Shown here: piece after piece, positions 45,711 through 55,082 of the stretch
How positions within the stretch are numbered: position 1 is the stretch's first letter
Layout: each line of letters starts with the position of its first letter
From: Rhizobium sp. 18055
Lineage (GTDB): Bacteria; Pseudomonadota; Alphaproteobacteria; Rhizobiales; Rhizobiaceae
DNA length: 64,000 nucleotides
Direction: 5' to 3'
Assembly (NCBI RefSeq): GCF_902706285.1
Contig: NZ_CACSKD010000013.1
Location: forward strand, 62,001 to 126,000
The notes under the pieces: generated by a model
Database searches by the model: none
Told to the model about the DNA's origin: nothing
Seen by the model: only the letters and a program-made list of their open reading frames with translations
Translations under genes and position numbers: made by a program

Positions 45711-46844
45711 TTACTTCAGCAGCGCCTGCGCCTCTTCGATGCCGAGGGCTGCCGGCTGCGTGCAAGTCGTCGTCAGCTCGATGAAGCGGCCTTCTTCGCC
45801 CGACTTCAGGATCGAAGTCATGACATCGACGCCGTGCAGCGTGCGGTCGAGCGAGCAACGCGCATCGCGCCCCTCGATGATCGCCATCGCCATGTCGGCG
45901 AGACCGGCGGTGCGGTAGTTGGCGCGCGGTCCCTGCGGGCTCTCCTGGTTGGAGATCCCGAACGGATGCTCCCAGCCATCGAGCGGCTTGATCTCCTTGT
46001 CGCGACCGCTGGCCTCGACAACGCCGCCGAAGAAGTTCGGATCCGGCACGTAGAGCGAACCATCGGTGCCGTAGAGCTCCATGTTGGCGTGGCGGTGAGA
46101 CCACACATCCCAGCTCGCCGTCAGCGTCACCGTCGCGCCGTTGACGAATTCGAGGATCGCCTGGATCGTCGTCGGCGTCTTCACCGGAATGGTCTCGCCA
46201 TTGCGCGGCGCGCTGGTGATGGTACGGGTTTCCGATGCCATCGAGGTCATGGCGCCGACCCGCTTCACCGGACCGATCAGGTTGATCAGGTTGGCGATGT
46301 AGTAAGGGCCGAGATCGAGGATCGGGCCGCCGCCGGGCAGGAAGAAGAAGTCCGGGTTCGGATGCCACATTTCCATGCCCGGGCTCATGACGTAGCAAGC
46401 GCCTGACGTGACGCGGCCAATACCGCCCTCGTCGATATACTTGCGGGCCAGCTGGTGCGCGCCGCCGAGAAAGGTGTCAGGCGCGCACCCGACGGACAGC
46501 TTCTTTGCCGTGGCAATGCTGCGCAGTTCCTCACCCTGCTCAAGAGTGAGAACCAGCGGCTTTTCAGAATAGACGTGCTTGCCGGCTTCGAGGATCGACT
46601 TCGAAACGGGAAAATGCGCGTCCGGGATGGTCAGGTTGACGACCACGTCGATCTCGTCATTGGCGAGGAGATCTTCGATCGTCTGTGCCTTGACGCCGTA
46701 TTCCGCAGCGCGGGCTTCGGCCGCCTGCATGTTGAGATCGGCGCAAGCCAGAACTTTCAGCCCCTTGAACAACGGCGAAAGCGAGAAGTAGGTGGTGGAG
46801 ATGTTGCCGCATCCGATGATGCCGACGCCAAGTTCCTTGGTCAT
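45711..46844 (-). CDS. Gfo/Idh/MocA family oxidoreductase
   Basis: 377 aa. Rossmann motif GVGIIGCGNISTTYF and the EKPLVLTLEQG strand with the catalytic-type Lys, followed by the beta-sheet substrate domain. NAD(P)-dependent dehydrogenase of sugars or inositols; exact substrate unknown. It follows the isomerase-like gene by 8 nt in the same operon, suggesting oxidation and isomerisation of the imported sugar. Confidence 0.93.
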   Translation of the reverse strand: MTKELGVGIIGCGNISTTYFSLSPLFKGLKVLACADLNMQAAEARAAEYGVKAQTIEDLLANDEIDVVVNLTIPDAHFPVSKSILEAGKHVYSEKPLVLTLEQGEELRSIATAKKLSVGCAPDTFLGGAHQLARKYIDEGGIGRVTSGACYVMSPGMEMWHPNPDFFFLPGGGPILDLGPYYIANLINLIGPVKRVGAMTSMASETRTITSAPRNGETIPVKTPTTIQAILEFVNGATVTLTASWDVWSHRHANMELYGTDGSLYVPDPNFFGGVVEASGRDKEIKPLDGWEHPFGISNQESPQGPRANYRTAGLADMAMAIIEGRDARCSLDRTLHGVDVMTSILKSGEEGRFIELTTTCTQPAALGIEEAQALLK

Positions 46845-46852
46845 GATGTGCC

Positions 46853-47614
46853 TCAGTAGGTCTTGAAGGAAGCGATCGAGCGGGCAATCAGGCGATCGAT
46901 ATCGGCCGGATTGTCATGCTCTACGACGAAATGCTTGGTCTTCGTGCCCTTGAGCGCCGAAATCAGCTTCGGCCAGTCAAGCGTGCCGTGACCGACGTCG
47001 GCCCAGCCGTCTTCGTTCTTGCTCTCGCCGGCAGGCGCAATGTCCTTGACGTGGACGGCGGTGATGCGGGAGCCGAGTTTCTCGATCCAGGCCAGAGGAT
47101 CGGCACCACCGCGCACCACCCAGGCGATATCCGCTTCCCAGGAAATATCAGGCGCGCCTTCGAAGATCCGCTCGATCGGCAGCGAACCATCGGCGAGCTT
47201 GACGAATTCGAAGTCGTGATTGTGCCAGCCGAACTCGTAGCCGGCATCCTTGTAGGGCTTGCTCATCTCCTGCAGGCGCTTGCCGAATGCCAGCCAACCG
47301 GCACCATCGGTCGGGCGCTCGTCGGCGGCCAGGTGCGGCGCATAGATCGAATCCATGCCGAGCACCTTGGCGATGTTGAGCGACTTCGCGACCTGACCAT
47401 CGAGGAAATCAGGGCTGAAATGGCCGGTCGCCATCACAAGGCCGTTCCTGTCGAGATCGGCGCGAAGACTGTTCAGCCCGGCATCGTCGAGATCGGCATA
47501 AATGCCGCCAAAGCCTTCGACCTCCTGGTAGCCGGCCTTGCCGAGCTTTTCGAAGATTGCCGAATAGGGCTGGAAATTGCGGGCGCTATAAAGCTGGAAA
47601 CTCAGTTTCGTCAT
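46853..47614 (-). CDS. Sugar phosphate isomerase/epimerase (xylose-isomerase-like TIM barrel)
   Basis: 253 aa from the ATG at 47614 (GAGGA upstream). TIM barrel of the AP-endonuclease-2 type: LSFQLYSARNFQPYS at the start, the metal-type GWHNHDFEF strand, and HVKDIAPAGES. Acts on free sugars, keto-inositols or related compounds; substrate unknown. It is 8 nt from the MocA-type gene, the usual partner of this family. Confidence 0.9.
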   Translation of the reverse strand: MTKLSFQLYSARNFQPYSAIFEKLGKAGYQEVEGFGGIYADLDDAGLNSLRADLDRNGLVMATGHFSPDFLDGQVAKSLNIAKVLGMDSIYAPHLAADERPTDGAGWLAFGKRLQEMSKPYKDAGYEFGWHNHDFEFVKLADGSLPIERIFEGAPDISWEADIAWVVRGGADPLAWIEKLGSRITAVHVKDIAPAGESKNEDGWADVGHGTLDWPKLISALKGTKTKHFVVEHDNPADIDRLIARSIASFKTY

Positions 47615-47657
47615 AATATCCTCCTCGGGCCTCGTGCCCATTGCATTTCAATCAGGA

Positions 47658-50120
47658 TCAATCCACGGACTGGCAGGATTGCAGGTCGTAGAAGCGGAAG
47701 TCCGGCAGCTTCCCGCGCTCGAGCGGGATAGCCGGGGTAAAGGTGATGCGGCGGGTTTCTCCGGCCGCGAGATCAAAGGCATTGTCGGAATACTTGCCGT
47801 CGATGTCGGTCTCGATCATCACGAACAGCGCCAGTCCGCTCGCGGTGACATTGAGATCGATCGCGCCATTCGCCTCGACATTTTCGTGGGTGACCATCAG
47901 GCCGGCGGGCTCGAGCTCCAGCGCCTTGTAGGTGCCGTGCACATAATGCCCCTCGCCGCCCATGCCGTTGGACGCGGTGAAGCGCCATGCGAGCAGCGTT
48001 CCGTCGGGGATCTCGGAGACATCGATCGTCGTCGCCGTCACCGCAGCATCCGGCGTGCAGACAGCCTGCACGTCTTTCAGGTGCTTGCGCTCGCCCTTCA
48101 TCGTCAGGACCGAGATCGACAGATCGACGCTGACCTCCTCGAGCGTGTCGTTGACCAGCGAGAAACGGATCTCCTTGCCGTCGTCCGATGGGATCGCAGC
48201 GACAGCCACCGGCTGGAAGAAGCGCTTCACCAGATAGTGCATTGCCTTCCAGCGCCCGCCGTAATCGAGGCTCGACCAGGAGGCGACCGGCCAGGTGTCG
48301 TTGAGCTGCCAGTAGATCGTGCCCATGCAGTGCGGCTTCAGCGATCGCCAGAATTCCACCGCCGTCTTGATCGCCAAACCCTGCTGGATCTGGCTGAGAT
48401 AGACGAAGTTCGGGAAATCCTTGGGAAACCGGAAGTAGCGGAACATCGTGCCGGCAATACGCTCGTTGCCGCCGGCATTCTTCTGGTGCAGCTCCATGAC
48501 GGGCGACGCGACGTTCATGTCCTTGGCGTCGGCATAGGTCTTGATCACAGGCAGCGACGTGTACGACTGGAAGCCGAACTCCGAGCAGAAGCGCGGACGA
48601 ACGGTGCGGTAATTGTCGAACGACTTGTTCTCGTGCCACACCGACCAGTAGTGCATGTCGCCGGAGCCGTCGGCGTGCCAGGCATCGCCGAAGTCGAGCA
48701 GGCCGGAAGCCGGGCTCGACGGCCACCAGATCGCCTCGGGAGCCGCCTTCTTCATCGCCTGCTCGATTGTCCGGTTGAGGCGATCGTAGGAGACCAGATA
48801 GCGGTCGCGATCCTTGCGCGATTCCTCGAACCAGGTCAGCGCGCCGACCAGTTCGTTGTCGCCGCACCAGAGCGCGATCGACGGATGCGAATTCAGGCGG
48901 CGCACCTGATAATCGACTTCGAGAGCGACGTTGTCGAGAAAATCCTCGGTCGAGGGATAGAGGTTGCAGGCGAACATGAAGTCCTGCCAGACCAGCAGGC
49001 CCATCCGGTCGCAGAGATCGTAGAAATGATCATGCTCGTAGAAGCCGCCGCCCCAGACGCGGATCATGTTCATGTTGGCCGCCCTGGCCGACTGCAGCAG
49101 ATCCTCGGTCTTCTCAGGCGAGGACAGCGAAAACAGCGCGTCCGCCGGGATCCAGTTGGCACCGCGGCAGAAGATTTCGTGGCCGTTGATCTTCAGCGCG
49201 AACCGGCTGCCGGCGGCATCCGGCGTGGTGATCAGCTCGACGGTGCGAAGCCCGATCTGCTTGCTGACAGCGTCCGTCGGCAGATCGACGGTCAGCGCAT
49301 AAAGCGCCTGCTCGCCGCCGCCGGATGGCCACCAGAGGCGCGGCTTGTCGATCTCAAACACATGATTGACCACCGTCTCGCCGGCACCGACGCCGACATC
49401 GAGACGCACGCGCTCGCCATCGAGCGTGAAATGCACCGGCACGATGCCCGGATCCTTGGAAAACAGCGTCGCCGTCACCTGCAGATCGACAGAACCGTCG
49501 CCATTGTGAACCTGCCGCGTCGTGACGTGCTCGATCCGCGCGGTCTCCAGCTTGCGGAGCGCAATCGTGCCGTACAGGCCAAGCGGCGCAACGGCGATGT
49601 TCCAGTCCCAGCCGAAATGGCATTGCGCCTTGCGCAGCATGTTGCCGTTCGGGATCGGCGAATTTCCGGTGGAATAGGGAATGTAGAACGGTTGCTTGGC
49701 CTGCCGATCAGCGCCGGCCGCAATGCTCGAATGCAGCACGACACGAATGCTGTTGTCGCCCGCCTTCAGCTGGGCGCTGACATCAGGGCGGTAGCGGCGA
49801 AAGCTGTTGTCCGAGATCAGCACCGGCGAACCGTTGATGAACACGGCGGCCACGGTATCGAGATAGTCGATGTCGAGGTACCAGTCGCCATCCGGTTCCG
49901 ACACCGTGAAGCTGCGCTCGATCGCCCAGTCGCGATGCGCCACCCACTGCACCACCTCTTCGTTGCGGCCGAAATAGGGATCGGGGATGAGCTTGGCGGC
50001 GTGAAGAGCCGAATGGACGTCGCCCGGAAGGGTGATCGCCGTCCTGATTTCGCCATCGGTGGAGGTGAGCTGCCACGATCCTGAGAGGTCGAGGTTGAAC
50101 CCGTTGGTCGGCAAGGCTGT
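47658..50120 (-). CDS. Glycoside hydrolase family 2, beta-mannosidase-like
   Basis: 820 aa from the ATG at 50120; an upstream ATG at 50192 is possible but less supported. Jelly-roll N-terminal domain (NLDLSGSWQLTS), then the TIM barrel. The acid/base Glu lies in ALWCGDNELVGAL and the nucleophile Glu in RPRFCSEFGFQSY. The layout matches GH2 mannosidases more than galactosidases. No signal peptide, so it acts on imported manno-oligosaccharides in the cytoplasm (inference). Confidence 0.9.
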   Translation of the reverse strand, partial: TALPTNGFNLDLSGSWQLTSTDGEIRTAITLPGDVHSALHAAKLIPDPYFGRNEEVVQWVAHRDWAIERSFTVSEPDGDWYLDIDYLDTVAAVFINGSPVLISDNSFRRYRPDVSAQLKAGDNSIRVVLHSSIAAGADRQAKQPFYIPYSTGNSPIPNGNMLRKAQCHFGWDWNIAVAPLGLYGTIALRKLETARIEHVTTRQVHNGDGSVDLQVTATLFSKDPGIVPVHFTLDGERVRLDVGVGAGETVVNHVFEIDKPRLWWPSGGGEQALYALTVDLPTDAVSKQIGLRTVELITTPDAAGSRFALKINGHEIFCRGANWIPADALFSLSSPEKTEDLLQSARAANMNMIRVWGGGFYEHDHFYDLCDRMGLLVWQDFMFACNLYPSTEDFLDNVALEVDYQVRRLNSHPSIALWCGDNELVGALTWFEESRKDRDRYLVSYDRLNRTIEQAMKKAAPEAIWWPSSPASGLLDFGDAWHADGSGDMHYWSVWHENKSFDNYRTVRPRFCSEFGFQSYTSLPVIKTYADAKDMNVASPVMELHQKNAGGNERIAGTMFRYFRFPKDFPNFVYLSQIQQGLAIKTAVEFWRSLKPHCMGTIYWQLNDTWPVASWSSLDYGGRWKAMHYLVKRFFQPVAVAAIPSDDGKEIRFSLVNDTLEEVSVDLSISVLTMKGERKHLKDVQAVCTPDAAVTATTIDVSEIPDGTLLAWRFTASNGMGGEGHYVHGTYKALELEPAGLMVTHENVEANGAIDLNVTASGLALFVMIETDIDGKYSDNAFDLAAGETRRITFTPAIPLERGKLPDFRFYDLQSCQSVD

Positions 50121-50249
50121 CATATCGATGTCCCGATCAAGCCGCTCCTGGGAGAACCCTTTAGCGGGCTGCGGCCGAATGTGGTTGGCCATACTGGCCG
50201 GTTGGAAATGCGGGCGGAACCGGTTGCGGCCCCGCCCGCTATGCGATGG

Positions 50250-51335
50250 CTAGAGGCGCAATTCCGTCTCGGCGTCGAAGATCGACGCCAGCGACATGTC
50301 GAAGCCAAGCTTGACGGCAGCGCCGGGGTTGAAGCGGCGCGAACCATTGATGCGCACCGACATGGTGTGCCCGGCATGCTTCAGCCACAGCAGATTGTCG
50401 GCGCCCATTGGCTCCTCGATATCGACGGTGGCGTCATGCACCTCGGCGCCGAGGCCGTCATTCACCTTGATATGCTCCGGCCGCACGCCGAGCGTCACCT
50501 TCTGGCCGGCCTTCAGCGGCGCGACGGCCTGATAGGCATCGACGTTGAAATCGACGCCGTTGGCGGTGAACACGGTGGCATTGCCGCGCTTGGCAATCTC
50601 GCCCTTCAGGAAATTCATCGACGGCGAACCGATGAAACCGGCCACGAAGAGGCTGCGCGGCTTGTTGTAGATCGTCGTCGGATCGGCCAGCTGCTGGATG
50701 ACGCCGTTCTTCATGATGGCGATGCGGTCGGCCAGTGTCAGCGCCTCGATCTGGTCGTGGGTGACGTAGATCATCGTGTTCTTCAGCGCCTGGTGCAGGC
50801 GCTTGATCTCGACACGCAATTCCGAACGCAGCTTGGCATCGAGGTTCGACAGCGGCTCGTCGAACAGGAACACGTCGACATCGCGCACCAGCGCACGGCC
50901 GATCGCCACGCGCTGGCGCTGGCCGCCGGAGAGCTCAGCCGGCTTGCGCTTCAACAGCGGCTCGATCTGCAGGATCTCGGACGCCCGCGCCACCCGCTTG
51001 TCGATCTCGGCCTGCGGGATCTTGGCGACCTTCAGGCCGAAGGACAGGTTCTTCTCGACCGTCATCTGCGGATAGAGCGCGTAGGACTGGAACACCATGC
51101 CGATGCCGCGGTCCTTGGGCTCTTCCCAGGTGACGTTCTTGCCCTTGATATGGATCTGCCCCTCGCTGATGTCGAGCAGGCCGGCGATGCAGTTGAGCAA
51201 GGTCGACTTGCCGCAGCCGGACGAGCCGAGCAGCACCAGGAACTCGCCGTCATTGATCTCGAGATTGAGATCCTTGAGAACGCTGACCGCGCCGAAGTTC
51301 AACGAAAGGTCTTTGATGGAAACACTCGAATTCAT
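50250..51335 (-). CDS. Sugar ABC importer ATPase (UgpC/MalK type)
   Basis: 361 aa. Walker A GSSGCGKSTLLNC, signature LSGGQRQRVAIGRAL, Walker B VFLFDEPLSNLD, and a C-terminal TOBE domain from about 240. Drives the adjacent importer. It begins 3 nt after the permease gene, so it belongs to the same operon. Confidence 0.95.
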   Translation of the reverse strand: MNSSVSIKDLSLNFGAVSVLKDLNLEINDGEFLVLLGSSGCGKSTLLNCIAGLLDISEGQIHIKGKNVTWEEPKDRGIGMVFQSYALYPQMTVEKNLSFGLKVAKIPQAEIDKRVARASEILQIEPLLKRKPAELSGGQRQRVAIGRALVRDVDVFLFDEPLSNLDAKLRSELRVEIKRLHQALKNTMIYVTHDQIEALTLADRIAIMKNGVIQQLADPTTIYNKPRSLFVAGFIGSPSMNFLKGEIAKRGNATVFTANGVDFNVDAYQAVAPLKAGQKVTLGVRPEHIKVNDGLGAEVHDATVDIEEPMGADNLLWLKHAGHTMSVRINGSRRFNPGAAVKLGFDMSLASIFDAETELRL

Positions 51336-51338
51336 GGA

Positions 51339-52277
51339 TCAGCCTTTCACCGCGCCGGCGGCGATGCCGCGGACGAACAGTCGTCCCGACACGAAATACA
51401 CAACCAGCGGCACCAGACCCGTGAGGATCGTTGCGGCCATGTTGACGTTGTATTCCTTCACGCCCTGGACAGAATTGACGATATTGTTGAGCTGCACGGT
51501 CATCGGATAGTATTCCGGCCGGGTGAAGACGACGCCGAACAGGAAGTCGTTCCAGATGCCGGTGACCTGCAGGATCATCGCGACGACGAAGATCGGAAGC
51601 GACATCGGCACCATGATCTTCAGGAAAATCTGCCAGAACCCCGCCCCATCGACACGCGCCGCCTTGAACAATTCCTGCGGCAGCGACGCGAAGTAGTTGC
51701 GGAACAACAACGTCAGGATCGGCATGCCGAAGATCGAGTGGACGATGATCAGGCCGGTCAGTGTGCCGTAGATGCCGAGTTCGCGGAGCACGATGACGAT
51801 CGGATAGATCATCACCTGGTAGGGAATGAACGCACCGATGACCAGAATCGAGAAGAACAGTTCCGATCCCTTGAAGCGCCAGTTGGCCAGCGCATAGCCG
51901 TTGACAGAGGCAATGGCGATCGACACCACGACGGACGGGATGGTGATCCGCACCGAGTTCCAGAAACCGCGCGAAAGACCGTCGCAGTTGAGGCCGGTGC
52001 AGGCCGTCGCCCAGGCCTTCACCCAGGGCTCGAAGGTGATCTCCATCGGCGGCGAAAAGATGTTGCCCATGCGGATTTCGGGCATGCCCTTCAGCGACGT
52101 CACGATCATCACGTAGAGCGGCAGCAGGTAGTAGGCTGCGGCAACGAACAGCGTGCCGTACAGCATGATATTGCGCGGCGAGATCACCCGCCTCGGCTTC
52201 GGACCGTTCGGCCCGGAGAATGTCTTGTCCGTCACGATTGCGGTATCCGTGTTCTTGAGAGCGATGGCATCAGGCAC
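51339..52277 (-). CDS. Carbohydrate ABC transporter permease (MalG type)
   Basis: 312 aa, six transmembrane segments. The coupling loop EAA-like motif reads ELFKAARVDGAGFWQIF. A periplasmic loop with two Cys (TACTGLNCDG) follows TM1. It overlaps the other permease gene by 8 nt. Forms the inner-membrane channel with the MalF-type partner. Confidence 0.95.
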   Translation of the reverse strand: MPDAIALKNTDTAIVTDKTFSGPNGPKPRRVISPRNIMLYGTLFVAAAYYLLPLYVMIVTSLKGMPEIRMGNIFSPPMEITFEPWVKAWATACTGLNCDGLSRGFWNSVRITIPSVVVSIAIASVNGYALANWRFKGSELFFSILVIGAFIPYQVMIYPIVIVLRELGIYGTLTGLIIVHSIFGMPILTLLFRNYFASLPQELFKAARVDGAGFWQIFLKIMVPMSLPIFVVAMILQVTGIWNDFLFGVVFTRPEYYPMTVQLNNIVNSVQGVKEYNVNMAATILTGLVPLVVYFVSGRLFVRGIAAGAVKG

Positions 52278-53175
52278 GCTTACGCCCTCCCCCGAATTCG
52301 AGATAAGCCCAGGGCACGATGATGATTGCGACGGTCAGCAGCATCATCGTCGAGGCGGCAAAGCCCTGGCCGAGGTTCTGCGCCTGGAACATGTAGTCGT
52401 AGACATACTTGGCGGGCACTTCCGACGAGATGCCGGGGCCGCCTGATGTCTGCGCCACCACCAGGTCGTAGACCTTGACGATACCGCTGGCGATGATCAC
52501 CAGCGTGGTGATGAACACCGGCCGCATCATCGGAATGACGATGAACAGATAGGTCTTCCACATCGGGATGCCATCGACCCGCGACGCTTTCCAGATGTCC
52601 TCGTCGATCCCGCGCAGGCCGGCGAGCATCAGGCACATGACGAGGCCCGTTCCCTGCCAGAGCGCTGCGATCAGCACGCCGTAAATGACGATGCTCGGCG
52701 TGTAGAGCGGATCGAAGGTGAAGCTCGTCCAACCCAGCGAGCGCACCACCGACTGGATGCCGAACTCCGGATTGAGCACCCACTGCCAGACAAGGCCAGT
52801 GACGATGAACGACAGAGCAAACGGGTAAAGGAAAATCGTTCGGAATGCGTTCTCGAAGCGGATCTTCTGATCCATCAGCGCGGCCAGCGTAAAGCCGATC
52901 ACAAGGCTGAATATCAACGAGAGAACGCCGTAAACGGCCAGGTTTTCGATGGAGACGATCCACCGCGGCGCGGCCCACAGGCGCTTGTATTGATCGAAGC
53001 CAACGAAGCTCATTCTTGGCAGCAGCTTCGAGTTGGTAAAGGAATAAAATACCGTCCAGACTGTCCCGCCGAGAAAGATGACGATGGCTGTCAGTATCAT
53101 CGGGATGGATGCAATTTTGGAATTCAGATTGCGCAGCAACTGATTTGGCCGGCCGGCTTTCGCTTGACCCGTCAT
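52270..53175 (-). CDS. Carbohydrate ABC transporter permease (MalF type)
   Basis: 301 aa from the ATG at 53175, set by AGGAGG 7-8 nt upstream. Six transmembrane segments and the coupling motif DIWKASRVDGIPMWKTY. It is the first permease of the operon, 217 nt after the binding-protein gene. Confidence 0.94.
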   Translation of the reverse strand: MTGQAKAGRPNQLLRNLNSKIASIPMILTAIVIFLGGTVWTVFYSFTNSKLLPRMSFVGFDQYKRLWAAPRWIVSIENLAVYGVLSLIFSLVIGFTLAALMDQKIRFENAFRTIFLYPFALSFIVTGLVWQWVLNPEFGIQSVVRSLGWTSFTFDPLYTPSIVIYGVLIAALWQGTGLVMCLMLAGLRGIDEDIWKASRVDGIPMWKTYLFIVIPMMRPVFITTLVIIASGIVKVYDLVVAQTSGGPGISSEVPAKYVYDYMFQAQNLGQGFAASTMMLLTVAIIIVPWAYLEFGGGRKRA

Positions 53176-53338
53176 TGTGTTTCCTCCTGAAACGCAATTG
53201 CTTCTGTGATGTCGAGCGGCGATCGAAAAAGAGCGCCCCTCGTGTCTCGTCATCCTCAGGATCAGCCGCCGCACGCTCCTCTGCGGCTGCGGCTTCACCA
53301 GAAGAATGCTGTCCCCTCCCGATCATCTCAGGCGTGGA

Positions 53339-53370
53339 TCCGGCTCACCGTTCCTGGGCGGAGAGCCGGA
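53339..53370. repeat. Hairpin between binding-protein and permease genes
   Basis: Perfect 8-bp arms TCCGGCTC/GAGCCGGA with a 16-nt loop, 22 nt past the stop of the binding-protein gene on the minus strand. Such hairpins often let the binding protein be made in excess over the permeases (inference). Confidence 0.6.
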
Positions 53371-53392
53371 CTGCAACAGCAGGTCTAGACGA

Positions 53393-54628
53393 TCAGTCAG
53401 CAGAAGCGATGATTTCAGCGAAGCGCTTCTGCGCATCGGCTGGCGTCATCGAGGCATTGGCGAAGAATTCCGAGAAAAGGTCTTCCTTCTGCTTCTGGCT
53501 GTCGGCCGAAAGCAGTTGGTCGGCGCTGGCAACGACATTGCCCTTCTTCAGGATTTCCAGGCCCTTCTTCATGCAGTCATTGGCCGAAGCCAGATCGACG
53601 TCGCCGCGAACCGGCAGCGAGCCCTTCTTCAGGTTGAAGGCAACCTGGGTCTTCGGATCGAGAATCGTCTTGGCAAGGACTTCCTGGGCCTTCGACTTTT
53701 CGGCATCCTTCAGCAGCGGGAAGTAGAAAGCGTCGCCGCCTGTCGAGATGACTTCGTTGACGCCAAGGCCAGGAAGGCAGGTGTAGTCGGTTCCGGCCGT
53801 CTGGCCTGCCAGAGCGAACTCGCCCTGCGCCCAGTCGCCCATGATCTGACCGCCGGCCTTGCCGGTGATGACGAGGTTGGTTGCCTGGTTCCAATCCTGA
53901 ACGTTGGAACCCTTTGCCATCTTGCGTGCATCATCGGCAGCCTTGAACACCTTGGCGATCTCGGGACCGGCGGCAACTTCGGCATCCTTGTCGCCGAACA
54001 CCTTCTGGAACACGTCCTTGCCGGCAATCGCCACCATCAACGTGTCGAACGCGCCGGTTGCCTGCCACGGCTGACCACCAACGGCGAGCGGCACGATACC
54101 GGCCTTTTCGAGCGCCGGAGCAGCCGCGACGAATTCATCCCAGTTCTTAGGCACTTCGACGCCGGCCTTCTTGAAGGCAGCATTCGAGAGCCACAGCCAC
54201 TGCCAGGAGTGGATGTTGACAGGCGCGCAATAGATCTTGCCGTCGATCGTGCAGCTATCGAGCAGGCTGGCCGGACGAATGACGTCCTTCCAGTGCTCCT
54301 GTGTCGCGACGTCGGTCAGGTCGCGCATCAGGCCGGACTGGACAAGCTCTTCGGCCTGACGGCCATGGTTGAACTGCGTGGCGCCCATCGGATCGCCACC
54401 GGTGATGCGGCTGACCATGATCGGACGTGCAGTACCGCCGGAACCGGCGATCGCACCGTCAACCCAATGGTTGCCGGTGGCATCGAATGCCTTGGCAAGC
54501 TCGGCCACGGCAGCAGCTTCGCCGCCGGACGTCCACCAATGGGTGACTTCGAGATCTGTGGCATTTGCCGCACACAGCGGCAGCACGACGGAAGCGCACA
54601 GCGCTGCCGTCATCAAACGGATATTCAT
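53393..54628 (-). CDS. Sugar ABC transporter substrate-binding protein
   Basis: 411 aa. Signal peptide 1-23 ending AANA. Family 1 binding protein: LEVTHWWTSGGEAAAVAELA and GSGGTARPIMVSRI, resembling GtsA-type glucose/mannose receptors. A Cys pair (LLDSCTIDGKIYCAP) could form a disulfide. First gene of the operon, divergent from the LacI regulator. The ligand is probably a short mannoside or xyloside given the enzymes downstream. Confidence 0.93.
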   Translation of the reverse strand: MNIRLMTAALCASVVLPLCAANATDLEVTHWWTSGGEAAAVAELAKAFDATGNHWVDGAIAGSGGTARPIMVSRITGGDPMGATQFNHGRQAEELVQSGLMRDLTDVATQEHWKDVIRPASLLDSCTIDGKIYCAPVNIHSWQWLWLSNAAFKKAGVEVPKNWDEFVAAAPALEKAGIVPLAVGGQPWQATGAFDTLMVAIAGKDVFQKVFGDKDAEVAAGPEIAKVFKAADDARKMAKGSNVQDWNQATNLVITGKAGGQIMGDWAQGEFALAGQTAGTDYTCLPGLGVNEVISTGGDAFYFPLLKDAEKSKAQEVLAKTILDPKTQVAFNLKKGSLPVRGDVDLASANDCMKKGLEILKKGNVVASADQLLSADSQKQKEDLFSEFFANASMTPADAQKRFAEIIASAD

Positions 54629-55082
54629 GAGTTCTCCTCCCTCACTGAAACGTTGCAGGAAAAACTTAGTTCAATCGATATTTTGGCGCAACAGCCTTGC
54701 TCAAAAAAATTGTTTCCGACTGTGCTTTGCTACCGATGACTGTCCGATCGAACAATTTTTCAGCATCAAGCACCAAACCCAGGCAACTGTTTTCGCTCAT
54801 GCGAAGATTTCATAAACCACTGTTATTATTAGTGTATCATGACAAACGTCATGATTATTGACGTTTTCTCTCTTCGCTAACGCAAAAATAACGGGCGATA
54901 TTGTTGATTTCAACCAATGCGCGCATATGTTGCGCTGCACCTATAAAAAGGCCTCGACATTTCTGCTGTATCGTTACAGATTTTCCTTTCCGTGGAGGGA
55001 GCGTCATTTATTGTCTTCATGCTTACAGCACTAGCAAAAGCATCTATAAGCGAAACAAAATCGCATAGGACGACCTAAAGGG
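54629..55082. other. Divergent control region of the sugar operon
   Basis: 454 AT-rich bases between the binding-protein gene and the lacI-type gene. It holds both promoters and the nested palindromes at 54836-54866. No coding frame is supported. Confidence 0.7.
54836..54866. promoter_or_regulatory. Nested palindromic operator candidate
   Basis: Two overlapping perfect inverted repeats: ATCATGAC-AAAC-GTCATGAT (54836-54855) and AAACGTCA-TGATTAT-TGACGTTT (54844-54866). They share the GTCA core, so two alternative dimer positions exist. Position about 210 nt from the binding-protein start and 220 nt from lacI makes a LacI-family or second regulator likely. Confidence 0.6.

Noticed and set aside
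47634-50084. 816-codon plus-strand open frame
   Set aside because: It lies wholly opposite the GH2 gene, whose catalytic motifs are intact; no ribosome binding site or domain supports the antisense frame.
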